A stretch of DNA of 64,000 bases from Nageia nagi. Its lineage: Eukaryota > Pinophyta. Both the position numbers and the translations under genes were made by a program. The DNA is taken from NCBI GenBank assembly GCA_050084985.1, contig JBITNC010000001.1:151714001-151778000 (forward strand). Reading direction: 5' to 3'. Positions 47,046 to 58,660 of this stretch are shown here, piece by piece (the stretch's first letter is position 1; each line of letters opens with the position of its first letter). The notes beneath the pieces are model-generated. The model saw only the letters and a program-made list of their open reading frames with translations. It had not been told where the DNA came from and searched no databases.

Positions 47046-49327
47046 ATGGAAAACGTTGAAGACAAAAGTAGAGAGTCCCTCACAGATGAAGACCATCCAA
47101 CATCTAGCTCTGAGAAAAATCAAAAGATCCAAGACATTTACGACCTCGGACCAACATTCGCCAAGAGAATTTGTATATGTTATGAAAAAGAAACAGAACA
47201 ATCCCTCATCTGTAAGAAATTCGACAGCCTCGATGTCCAAGAATATCACCAGGAATTTCAGATCATGCGGGACCTGCAACACGAGCCCCGTATTGTCAAT
47301 TACGTTGCACATTTTGATGGACAGACGTGCTGTTATGTGGTTATGGAATATTACAAGAAAGGAGATCTCCGCAAACTGATGGCTAAAAGAAAAAACTTCA
47401 CCAGCAATGAAAAAGAAGCTGTCTGCATCTTCAGGCAAGTTATGGAAGCCATAGATAGCTGCCATAAAAACGGAGTTATGCACAGAGACATAAAATTAGG
47501 CCACATTTTCTTATGTTCGATTAAGCCTCCTGTCATCAAGTTGGGAGACTTTGGGATGTCCACCAGGTTTAAGAAAGGTGAACTTTCAACATCAAATCAT
47601 CATTTGCTTCTGATTATAGTTATCTGTCTTCTGTGTTGTGTTTGATCGGGTAAGATTCAAACTGCAGTATAAAAGTTTTCTTAATTTGAAAAATTATCAA
47701 AATATTTTTATAATTTAACATAATTAAAAAAATATTTTTACTTTTTCAAAAATTATAAAAGATTAGAAATACTCAATTTAATTAACCTCTTATTCCACAT
47801 GCACGGAGACTTCTCTAATTTAGATATATTTATGAACCTCCTATATTGCCTTTTGTATAAAAGTATACAATGAATTGCTACTACTAAGCATGCGATTGTA
47901 TTTGTAATTAAATTAAATAAACTAAATGTAAAAGCTTTTGAGGGAAAGCGATGCATATGGGCATACCTTCATTTAGCCATAGCATCAGAGGTTTGGATGG
48001 TCAATTGTTCTCTGCCTCTACAAAATAATAAAACAAATTTTCTCTATGCGCTCATCAATGGTCATCACCCTTTATACTATTTAAAATTTAGTTAGGTTGA
48101 TGGGGCAATATCTCTATTAAATTTTTATAGGCAAAGATAATACATAAGGTTCAAAAATAAATTTTTGTATATATATGGAAGAAACTTTAATTAAATTGAA
48201 TAATCTTAGAAAGATGATAGAAGTATTTTTGTCATTTTTGAAAAACTAAAAGTATTTTCGTAATTACATTAAATTATAGAAGTATTTTGGTAATTTTTCT
48301 TAATTCTTATGTTATAGTTGTTTGAATTCTTATCAATGGATTCTCAATCTCATGACATAATTGTTATATCATACTATTCATAGAAATCTCTCTTAAAAAC
48401 CTCTCTTAATAGATAGAATTAATGGTTGATGTTTTTTTTGTTTGATAGACCATGTGCTAAGGGAGTTGCTTTTGTCCCTCCATATAGGATACGGTCTACC
48501 ATATAACGCACCATCAACTAGACAAATATTTTTTGGTATCCCCACCCACTGAAAAGATTTGAATCTGACCCACTGAAAAGATTTGATTCTGAATCTCCCA
48601 CAAACAAGTAGAAAATTTTAGCTACCATATTCAATCCAAACAACTTCCATAACACCATAGATTTAATTATCACACAGAAATAATCAATGTGCTCATGATA
48701 AGAAGCAAACAACTTCTGTGCAATAATGACCTCAATCCCACCCCATCAGCTACAACACAAGGGACTGATAACTCCAGCGGTTTTTCTTATACTTATTTTA
48801 TAGTATTAATGGTTTATGTGATTGCAGGGAATCAAAACTTCATTGATTATCGTGGGCATCGGGTAGGAACTCCACGATACTGCTCTCCCGAAATACTAGT
48901 GTTGTCGGATTCGACTACAAATCGTCCTCCTGAGCTTGAGGGAATTAATGGCTACTATGAGGCAGTAGATGTGTGGAGTTGTGCTTTACAAACTGTTGAG
49001 GGGTGAGTTTCCATTTGAAGGTGGAGAGCACAAAAAGCGTAGTCCTGAGTTTATTAATACCCTTCGTCAGCAAATTCTGTTCAATAAGCCGAACTTGTCA
49101 AACTCCATTTGGTTTCGGATATCGAGCTCTGCTAAGGATCTTGTGGCAGGAATGCTTCAAAAAAATCCGAAGCAGAGGCTTACTGTTGGACAAGTCCTTG
49201 GTGAGAATGGATACTTTTAGTACATGATGAATTCAGCTTTGTGGAATGTCTTTTTAAGTTTCTGATATTAAAATGGTTTCTATTTTGTTTGGTGTACACA
49301 GACCACCTGTGGCTGAATGGAAACTGA
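47046..49327 (+). pseudogene. Small Ser/Thr protein kinase (CDPK/PEPRK-like catalytic domain), frameshifted
   Basis: Three exons with GT..AG borders: 47,046-47,577, 48,828-49,200 and 49,302-49,327 (stop TGA). Visible kinase parts: Lys57 (ICKKF), MEYYKKGDL hinge, HRDIK (His146-Lys150), DFG (168-170), GTPRYCSPEIL (activation-loop end), VDVWSC and RISSSAKDLVAGML with KNPKQR. Length without the break would be about 312 residues, kinase domain only. Two oddities: the glycine loop reads LGPTFAKRIC instead of GxGxxG, and the catalytic-loop Asn is His153 (HRDIKLGH). In exon 2, after DVWSC, the frame is lost. The downstream frame resumes with VVLYKLLRGEFPFEGG, and the coding length is eight bases short. 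Called a pseudogene or defective allele; a sequencing error is possible. The closest family is the plant CDPK-related kinases without EF hands, inferred from motifs only. Confidence 0.8.
48430..48650 (-). mobile_element. SINE-like insertion in kinase intron 1
   Basis: A T run at its left end (the tail of a minus-strand element). On the minus strand, an A-box-like TAGCTAAAATT is followed by a B-box-like AGATTCAAATCTT (revcomp of 48,555-48,567). A 24-bp tandem duplication (48,545-48,568 and 48,569-48,592; CCCACTGAAAAGATTTGAAT) has doubled the B-box region. No target-site duplication was found, so the right end is uncertain. Confidence 0.45.
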
Positions 49328-49574
49328 GAAGTCATGCAGGGGCAAGGAAGCCAAACAACTATCATTTAAGGTGTATGTTTTGGGTTCTTTTAAACGTTAC
49401 TGATCGAAGTTCTTAAACCTATTTTCATGTGTTTTTCAGATGCAAATGGTGACAGTTTTTTTGACAGATCCAAATTGCAGGCAAGCTCTGGTTCTTTCAA
49501 GTTTTATATTAGGAAATATTTTTGTATGGAGAAACTTTATATGGGCTAAAATAAAGTGTATACTTTTTTAACGG

Positions 49575-49576
<2 letters not shown>

Positions 49577-49630
<54 letters not shown>
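49577..49630. repeat. (AT)n microsatellite
   Basis: About 54 bases of AT alternation downstream of the kinase gene. Confidence 0.95.
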
Positions 49631-49632
<2 letters not shown>

Positions 49633-50317
49633 AATTAATTAGTATAATATTTTTGTTCAGTATTAATTTTATGAATTAATGCTATTAATACTGGAGAGCA
49701 AAATTAATGGACAGGTTGATTGATGTTAATATAAGTTATATTGTGAAGTAATTGTTTTTATATAAATAATTTTAGTGAAATTTGATGCAGTAAAGAATGA
49801 AAATTTCAAAACATAAAATTATTAACATCAAGTTTGAAATTAACAAACTGGCTTTTAAATCATCAGTACAAACAACGACAACGTCCCCACTCAGGGTTCT
49901 TCATCCCTTGAAATAACTGTTTATGATTCTGCTACAGTTTGCTAGTGATATATGTGTTTGATCTTTCAACCTTTAGTGTCTTCATTTTTTCCTCCAAATA
50001 ATACTAATTTTGATGCAATTTCCAGCAATATATATGACAGCTTGCTTTGGACTTCCATCTGAAATACTTATAATCATCAAGAAAGTTTTCAATGACTCTT
50101 CTAATACACACACTAATCCTTCAGTTTCCTAAACTCGTCCATCTCTTTGTCTTAAAGCTCTTTTTTTATGATTCATTCGGATGCTCCTGCATCATACTTG
50201 CGAGGTAGGAAGAAACTATTTTCTGAGCTCCACTTGAATTGTTCATCAAGGTCATGGACATTTTATCCTTGCTTTCTTCACAATGCCATTTTTTCCTATA
50301 TTATCCCGCTATATCAT
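49631..50317. other. 3' flank of the kinase gene
   Basis: No further kinase exon was recognised. The 49,328-49,500 part may be 3' untranslated sequence. Confidence 0.35.
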
Positions 50318-50400
50318 CTTTGAGAATTGGCATATCAGCATCCATGTCCTCTAAGTTAGCTTTGAGAATTGGCATATCAGCATCCATGTCCTTTAAGTTT
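50318..50400. repeat. 42-bp tandem duplication
   Basis: CTTTGAGAATTGGCATATCA starts at 50,318 and at 50,360. The two 42-bp copies differ at two or three bases near their ends. Confidence 0.92.
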
Positions 50401-50479
50401 CATCTTCTGAGCAAAGGTAATGCATAACCTTTTTGTTGTAGTTGACTTGTTAATTGTCTATGACAAAAGTTGTGTGGTA

Positions 50480-51175
50480 CCTATATCAAGTGTATACTTT
50501 CTATGAAAATATATCTAGTATGTATATTATTATATATATTATATGTGTATATCAAATATATTTTTGGTAACCTTATTTTGTAAAAATATATTTTATTTGT
50601 ATATTGAATATATAACATACATATATATATAAAGCATGTACATATATTTAATATGTGACATGGGTAAGTATATAAAATATGTAACATGTTTATATTAAAC
50701 ACATTTCTAACAACTCAATTCCTTGTATATGTACAACATTTTAGAATAAACCCACACAATATACTAATTTAATAAATAATCCAATAGACACACATAATAT
50801 ATCATATACAAATATAATTTGATATACGTACACAACATAATATAGTAATTTAATAAACAATTTCATATATGCACACAATATAATACCAATATAATTTCAT
50901 ATATTTTGATATATGCACATGCTTTATTTATATCCACAAAGGGATTATTTATATATGCACAAGGATTATTTCTATATGCACATATATGCATATGCTTTAT
51001 TTATACATGCATAGGCCTTATTTATATACACATAGGTTTTATAAATATACACACAAGGTTTATACATATAAACATATGCTTTACATATATATTCAATTTT
51101 TTTGTAATATTCCATACAAACAGACTTTATATATGCATGGAGTTTATATATGCACAATGTTCCATTCAAGTCTAG
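50480..51175. repeat. AT-rich block with degenerate 25-30-bp TATATGCACA-type repeats
   Basis: Variants of TATATGCACA..GG.TTATTTAT recur, most regularly at 50,905-51,150. The Ile/Tyr-rich frames on both strands (50,906-51,175; 50,972-51,169) only reflect the repeat. Confidence 0.6.
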
Positions 51176-52570
51176 TGGATGAGGGTTGTAAATACTTTAA
51201 TAGAAAGTGTTCCGTTCAATTCTAGTTACACAACAAAAACTAAATAGATTTGGAAATAGCGTAAATATCTCCTTGTATTAGTTTTGAATATTTCAAAGTG
51301 AAAATTGCAAATTATTCAATATTGATAACTAAAACAACAAATTTAATAACATTACACATGAAACCCAAGATCAGGATCAATAATAAATTTATATAGGTGA
51401 AATAATTACAATAATCAAAATGGTCTATAAGCTAAACAATATTATAGTATATATACAAAATAGTATCAATCTTTAGATCATTGCTTCATATCAATATTTA
51501 GATCATTACATTATTTATATAAGAATATTTTCTACTCCATATTTCTATCCTTATCTCTTTTTGTTTCTCTATCTAATTCTACGCTTAAGTTTAGCTTACA
51601 AAACTTTATTTCTTTCAAGATTAAAAGAAATCTTGCCATCAATATGAAAGCTAAATATGTCTTCTTACTAAAATTTTCTCAAGAAAATCTCATGTACATT
51701 TTATACCTATACCAAATTCATCCTTGCAAACTATAAATGACTCTACTATGATTTGGTTTCTCATGCTATTTGTTGCAACCATTCCCTTGAAGCGATCACA
51801 TGTCACTTCAATTATTTGAGTTAAGTATTGAAATGAATTATCATTTGCTTCTATAGATATAGTGGATTAAACAAGATCAATCAATTTACACCTTTTTTAT
51901 TTATTTTTTATTCAACCTATGACTCTCTTAATTTAGTATGAAAAATACTTTGGTCTTATTCTTTATTGATGATGCTTTGTTCTCCCTAACGTAATGAGTG
52001 AAAAAAAAAATCAATTTAGAAACATATAAATCTATACAAACATAAAGTTAACATAATTAAAACTTATAACAAATAGATTCTCATCAATTGAGTTCTCCAT
52101 GTTAACATTATACCATCATTCTTTCGATTAAACACATGAAATTACCCATATAAGAACAATCAATTAAGAAACACATAAAATGTAAAAAAATACATAATTA
52201 ACATATTTAAAATAAAGATAGTGAAGAAAGTATAGAATAACCTTGCCTATATTTTAATTATATCTTATTTATTAATCTTTCTCAAATCAAATTTACTTTT
52301 ATGATATGTTTGCACAAGTATCATTGATGTGAAAATGGACATTCACACATGTTGAAATTAGAAGTGATTTGAATTACCTTATATGAAATATGCTCATCAC
52401 TTTGATTTTGAACCTAATATGTAGAGGTTTGGTATTCCTAAATATACAATAGAGAGACACCAATATGCACATAATTATTTATAATTATGATATTACTTCA
52501 ATCCAATAGTGTAGAGAGATACCAATACTTCAATCCATCAATGATTATTATTGTATTATGCACATAATAT
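51176..52570. other. AT-rich spacer, nothing recognised
   Basis: No coding or repeat signal that I could support. Confidence 0.4.
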
Positions 52571-52583
52571 AATATTATGCATG

Positions 52584-52735
52584 AATGGTTGACCTTCTTG
52601 CTCATGCTAGGCATCTAGATGAATTGATTCGTAAAGTGTAGTAGAGAGATACCATCTCATGGGATGAAATTATTAAAGGATATTCCCAAATTAGACTTCT
52701 TAAGGAAGCTAAAAATCTCAATAGGGAAATGCAAT
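52584..52735 (+). pseudogene. PPR gene fragment (third)
   Basis: Begins with the same MVDLLAHARHLDE block as the 316-bp units. It switches at about 52,620 to RKV..RDTISWDEIIKGYSQ, followed by LLKEAKNLNREMQ, which matches the RDVVSWNAMI.GYAQ and EAL.LF.EMQ parts of a PPR motif. The order in a real PPR protein is reversed, so this is a rearranged piece. It has two stops and is non-functional. Confidence 0.65.
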
Positions 52736-53279
52736 AGGGATACATATTCTCATGAACGATTAGTGAAATATTTTAATAAAATGAAAGATAGAGAAATATA
52801 CTTGAATTGATATAATTACTTAATGGTATTTATCTCCATTGCAACATCATCAATCATGAATGCATTCAACATCCATGTAATCTAATGTACAATAATTTTG
52901 ATCTTGATTTTCTCTATATAAACTTTATGCAAGCTAGAACAAATGACCCAAGCAATAGGAAGCCCATTATGATGAGAGAAAAAATACTAGAAATATGTAT
53001 AACATAAACTTCATTTTGTTGGTTCCAAAGTTTGAATCCATACAAATTCAACTATTATGCCCATGCTTCATCATTCACTCTAGTTGTGTCAATGTTTGAA
53101 TACCGAAATCAAATGGTTGTTCACCTTCTCCAATCTTCCTAGTATAGTACTCTTGGTATTATAATATCTAGATTAGCAACTTGCCAAATTTAGATGCTTT
53201 GAACCTTATTAACATGAAGCTTGATTTTTTTCTATTTAAATTTCTTTTCAACATTGAGAATATCATTTTTGGTGAGAAA

Positions 53280-53351
53280 GTAATCCCATTCCATATAACC
53301 TTTAAATATTATAATGTAATCCCATTCCATCTAACCTTTAAATATTATAAT
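53280..53351 (+). repeat. 36-bp tandem duplication
   Basis: GTAATCCCATTCCATATAAC and the next 16 bases are repeated once with one change. It lies in an 83-codon frame (53,181-53,432) of no known family. Confidence 0.9.
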
Positions 53352-53432
53352 TTTATTGTGAATCATATTTTATTTTTTAGTATGAATGACTGCACAAGGA
53401 TATCCAATAATAGTAAATTTTTAATGCAATAA

Positions 53433-55098
53433 AGAAAACCCTTTCTCAAACCCCTTACCCATGATATTTTTTTCATTTTTCATCTTTATGAACAAAATAC
53501 TCAAGTTTCTTTTCCATATTAATGCATTCCTCTTATATAGAATTTGGTGTAATGATAGAATTTATTTTATAAAAACTTATTGGACATGATGAATGTCTTG
53601 ATTCACCTTGAATGAAATCAACAAATCTATCCATTAGGATCGAAGAAACTATACTTTTTTAATTGCATCCTTTGTTTCTCACCATTTCCTATTGAACATA
53701 TTCATGATAAAAGATTCTATTAGGAGGTTTATTCAATACAAGAGAGTTAATTATGTTCCATCTTTATATCATGCTAACTAGGTTGACATTCAAAATAATT
53801 AAACTATAAAATCAATAATAATAATTAATCCATGATTTTTACTTTTTACAATATTTTTGAAGGATATTTATTACTTGAATACACATAGTTCACATACAAA
53901 TATCAATTCCATTAGTATATAACAAAATGGTAACATAAAACTAATCCATTTAAAAACCACCAAGTCATGTTGATATGTTGAAGTTGACAACTAGGATGAT
54001 ATTCAAATAGTAAGGACATTGATGAAAGATATAGGAATCAATAATGCACATAATAATCTAAAATTATTGTAATGGATGCCAATTATTTTGAACATTTAAA
54101 AGGATAGACAATGTTCATATGGTAGTTATTGGTAATCTACTAAAGGATGTTTACCTTTTGTTAAAGAAAATTGAATGTGTAGGTTGAAGTAGAAAAATAT
54201 TAAATGATCTTAATTGTTGTGCATATGGAATTTATGGCAAAGGTACTATCCAAATTGAATATAGTGATAAGGTAGTCGAATGAACAAGATTTTGATAATG
54301 TAATGGAAAATGATCAATAATGTAATTTATGCTCTAAGTAAAATCTATCAATTTCATCATGACAACATTGATGCATCATAGGTATGTTTATTACTAATCC
54401 TTATCAATTAGAGATTATAATTTTAGTGGGTGTCCATGATATTGTATGGTTGTAAATAATAAAATGTTGATAGACAAAATACCATCACTTCTAAGAGATG
54501 CCACAACCTTCTAGCCATTTATCCTTCCTTTGTTAATATATAAATTTGATTACCAATAGTAAATGACATGTGAAGAGGATTTCTTCCAATTTTAAGCTAA
54601 CAATAAGCATGTAGAAAACATAATCAACTTATCTTAAAAATAACCTTACTTGAATTATTTTCAAAAGCTTTCTCTAATACCCCTAACTATAAATCAATTA
54701 AAAAAACTTCATATCCAAACAATAAGATATCAATTATGGGTTAAGAAAAGCATAAAGCATGAAGAAGAGGGATATGGTTTACTTATCCTCTACCAAAAAA
54801 TGTTACAAAATTGATTTTCTTAAAGTACCTAGAATTCAATATGAAAGAATACACAAAATAAATATGAGCATGCCAAATATGGAAGAATACATAATGCAAT
54901 AGGATCTTCAACAACATACCTCAATAGTTGAAGGTTGGTGGAAACATTGTTGCTCTTCTAAAACAATAGATAAAGACCTAGTCTATCGAGATATTTTCAT
55001 TATATGTTAGTGTAATGGTTATGTTTTAACTTTAGGGTTCTCTTTTTTCATTTATTACTTCACAAGAAACCTTATGCATATATAAATAAAACCTATGT
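53433..55098. other. AT-rich spacer
   Basis: No genes recognised. The AATGTTCATATGGT segment near 54,112 also occurs near 60,136, within about 90 bases of similar sequence, suggesting a decayed dispersed repeat. Confidence 0.4.
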
Positions 55099-55318
55099 GT
55101 ATATAAAAATAAATTCCTAAGAAGAATTCAAAATTTTATTAGTTTGAATTATTTATTATATTAGAATATTATGTATGTATATGAAATTATTTAGTGAAAT
55201 ATTATATTATGTGTGTATATCAAAATAAATACCCAAGAAGAATTTGAGATTTTTCGGTTTGAATTATTTATTATATTGTGTGTGTATATGAAATTATTTA
55301 GTGAATTATTATATTGTT
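55099..55318. repeat. 116-bp tandem duplication
   Basis: Copies start at 55,099 and 55,215. They share CAAAATAAAT/AAAAATAAAT, AAGAAGAATT, TTTGAATTATTTATTATATT and GAAATTATTTAGTGAA. Confidence 0.8.
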
Positions 55319-55569
55319 GTATCAAAAATTATATATGCATACAATATATATATTATGTATGTATATTGGATTATTTATTAAATTATTATAGTGTATATGT
55401 CTAATGTAAAGTTTTGTATGTATTTAACTAGGAATCAAGAAATGTATTTGATATATGCATATCACATATTTGATAAGCACATAGTCTTTATTTATATATG
55501 TATATCATTTATTCTATTATAATAAAAAAGTATTAGGGTTATTTAATTTATGCAATTTAACCAAATAAC

Positions 55570-56205
55570 AATGAATAATAATAACATGAAAGATTATAAT
55601 GATCCTAATTGACCTTGAAAAACCTATGCTTTAGTTGTCATGATGAACAAAGGTGATGAACGATGAGATTTCTCATTTAATGGAGCCACCAAAATATCCT
55701 CAACCCAGTGGTGGTGCTAGTATCCTAGTAATATCACCCAATTACCTTTTCAATTTTCCTCACCCTTTCACTTGATGTCATTTATGTCCATTTGAAGCTC
55801 AAAATATCACATGCAGTGGGTTTGAAAGATCATAGAAATATCAAGCTCAGTGTATAAAAAAATCCAAATATAATAGGTGGTGTTGAGAAACACTGGTCAA
55901 GAATGACACAAGTATATTACCACTTATAAAGGATTCTAGATCATGTCATGATTTCTCATGCATAACCCTTCCATCAACCTTTATAGATAGAAAGTCTAGT
56001 GTAAAGGCTCCTCCTTGGGCTTATGGTGCACATGGGCCAAGACTCCTTCTTGGAATAATCTCTAGATTGACCTATTATTATAAAATATAAAGGTAGATAA
56101 GTGTACAAAATGATAAGAGTAATAAATTAATTAAATAAATGAATTATTACAAATACCTAAAAATGGTATTTTAATTAAATCAAAATTCCTTTTTAGGTGT
56201 TAATA
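55570..56205 (-). mobile_element. 3' LTR of family B element, minus orientation
   Basis: Reverse complement of the LTR at 22,627-23,330, beginning TATTAACACCTAAAAAGG on the minus strand at 56,205. A polypurine tract abuts it on the right, so the element's interior extends to the right of 56,219 and runs leftward. Confidence 0.7.
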
Positions 56206-56219
56206 GATTCCCCACTTTG
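56206..56219 (-). promoter_or_regulatory. Polypurine tract of family B element
   Basis: The minus strand reads CAAAGTGGGGAATC immediately before the LTR start. Confidence 0.65.
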
Positions 56220-56637
56220 AATATGATTTGATACTTTTGAGATAAAAGAAAGTCAAAGCATAAATTATAACAATATAATTAAGAAAATACTCCTTGAAAA
56301 AAAATTTCATGATGGTAGTTTTGTATGGTCTAATTTTCATCAATGTTATGTAGACTCTTTGACTTGGTTGTGATGTGATGAACTTCTCATCATAGGATCA
56401 ACCCAAGGCAAAGATAAAGGAACCTGTAATCATCTTAATCAAGAAACATTTTAGGCAAGATATCTCAAATATAGACATTAAACATCATATGATATAAAAA
56501 TCATTAAATAATAAGATATCAAACTTGTCCTTGGTGACTTACCCACCAAGAATATGATAAGAAATTTCCTCTAGTTAAGAAGAACTTATTGCCTCAACTT
56601 AATGTTAAGGGCCTACCAATTTATGTGATAGGCCTAT

Positions 56638-56866
56638 ACCTCTAAGCCACCATGTTTCCATGGATTTTGATAATCATTCCCCTCCCTTACAGAGAAACTA
56701 ATGAAAGAAATGGACCTCCAAGCCACCATGTTGGCATGGATTTTTGATAAATACATCCCTCCCTTACAAAGAGACTAATGATAGACTTGTACCTCCAAGC
56801 CACCATGTTGTCATGGATTTTGATAAGTATGTCCTCCTTTATAGAGAGACCAATGATACGCATGAT
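56638..56866 (-). repeat. 76-bp minisatellite, three copies
   Basis: Copies start at 56,638, 56,714 and 56,791. Each holds ACCTCCAAGCCACCATGTT, ATGGATTTTGATAA and CTTACA.AGA.ACTAATGA. They lie in the 3' internal part of the family B element. Confidence 0.92.
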
Positions 56867-57959
56867 AAGATATGATATGAAAAGCATAATGTGAAAAACA
56901 TTATACAAAAAATATATACTAATAAGCATGATATGGAAAACATGATATGTGAAGCATGATGTGAAAAATATGATATGAATAATTTTAATGATATTATGAT
57001 ATGAAAATCATATGATATGTTAAATAGTTAATGATATGACAAACAAAGCATGATAAACATAATAAATATCAAGTGATAAATCTTTTATCATACTTATAAA
57101 AGGAAATATGGATGGAAAAATGACACTCCAAGTGGATATATATATATATTTTTTAAATTTTATTAGATGTAGGTAAATATTTTATCATGCTTTTAAACTC
57201 AAAGGTTTGTAGGTTCTATCAAAATTTGTTCAAATAAGAAAACCAAATATATAAATTAAGTATTTGAATGATTATTTATCTTATATTTATATTTTTTTCC
57301 CATTTATAACATGCTTCAAAATTGATCATCCTATTTTCTAGTAGGTTTCAAAATTGATCGCCCCATTTTTAACAAGTTTCAATATTTATCACCCTCTTAT
57401 TAAAAGTCATTTTTACGGGGGGTCTTAAACTTTTCCCTATATAAATCCCATGGCTAGTACTATGATAGAGTTCAAGGGTGAACCTCATGTAACTAAGGAT
57501 GTCATAATCTAGAATCATTCTTCCATTATGCTTTTTACAAACAACATGACATAAGATTACTTCTAGGCTACACCTTTTTAAAAAAAATAGTAATTAATCA
57601 AATATGGTTATAAAATACCCTCCTAAATACTAAGGTGATATTTTTAAATTGCCCAATTTATATTTTAAGGGTGTGATTTAAAAATTCCTCCTCAGGAAAT
57701 TATTTATAGGAACCTAATCATGTGGCTATTAACCATAATCACAGGTAACCAAATTTTAATGATGACCTCATAGGTCACGAGAGGTTAACCATTAGTAAAG
57801 GGATTAGGTAAACTAACCTCAAAGCCCTTTTTGATATAGTGACATAATATGCAAAAAGGAACATATGAATAACTATGGGATTTTTCAACAAACCCTATCA
57901 ACCTAAACACTTATAACATGTATACAATTCCATTTTTCATCCTTCAACATATTCATTAT

Positions 57960-58660
57960 TGTTTTAAACTTTATAAATAACCTATTTCAATTACTATTTG
58001 GAACTCTAAAAATATTGAAAAAGAAATAAGGGAATTATATTTTTCATGTTTAGGAAAAAAATTGAAAATATCATTTGGAACATTTTGATCCAACATCTTT
58101 AATTTTATTAGATAATCTATCCATGTTCCATCTTTAAAATATTTAAACTTTTTAAGTAGTTCTTTACAATCAATATTATTATCAATCAAATAATTACTTA
58201 TTGTAATTTTATCAATTTTCTTCTTCTTTAAACTTGCAAATGGACATAATTTTAAATTTTTACTCCTCTTAAGCATCTCTTCATAGTTTTTAAGCATTTC
58301 ACATTTTCAAAATTTTGATACTTTTTTAAAATCTTTGATACTTATAACTTCATCTAATGTTTCTTTCTTAATTTGTAACTCTTTTACTAACCAATATTTT
58401 TATTATTAACTTTAGCAAATATATTTATCCTAGTTTCTTGAAAATATATGAATGAACCTACTTTTTTTTGCCTAGTGTCCTTAAAGGACTCTTGAAAATA
58501 AGAAATCATTTCACATATTTGTCTATCTAATAATTTCAAAAACTCATCACTCTTTTTACATATTATATAATGCTTTCCTCTTAGTTATAAATGCCTCTAT
58601 TATCCAATCCTTTTTCTTGTTTACTTTATCAAATAAATCTATCCATGTTTATTATGATTG
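57960..58660 (-). pseudogene. Unrecognised coding relic, possibly gag of family B element
   Basis: The minus strand has a 108-codon frame (57,971-58,297; Lys-rich, with ELLKKFKYFKDGTWIDYLI). Reading past stops upstream it gives FLKLLDRQICEMISYFQESF and KKVGSFIYFQETRIN. Codon-like order suggests a former protein. I know no family for it. Its position inside the inferred family B element makes a gag-like origin possible. Confidence 0.35.

Noticed and set aside
46999-47483. Other frames over kinase exon 1
   Set aside because: Shadows of the kinase reading frame; they contain no domain of their own.
50906-51225. Overlapping Ile/Tyr/His-rich frames on both strands
   Set aside because: Follow from the TATATGCACA-type repeats; present in several frames at once.
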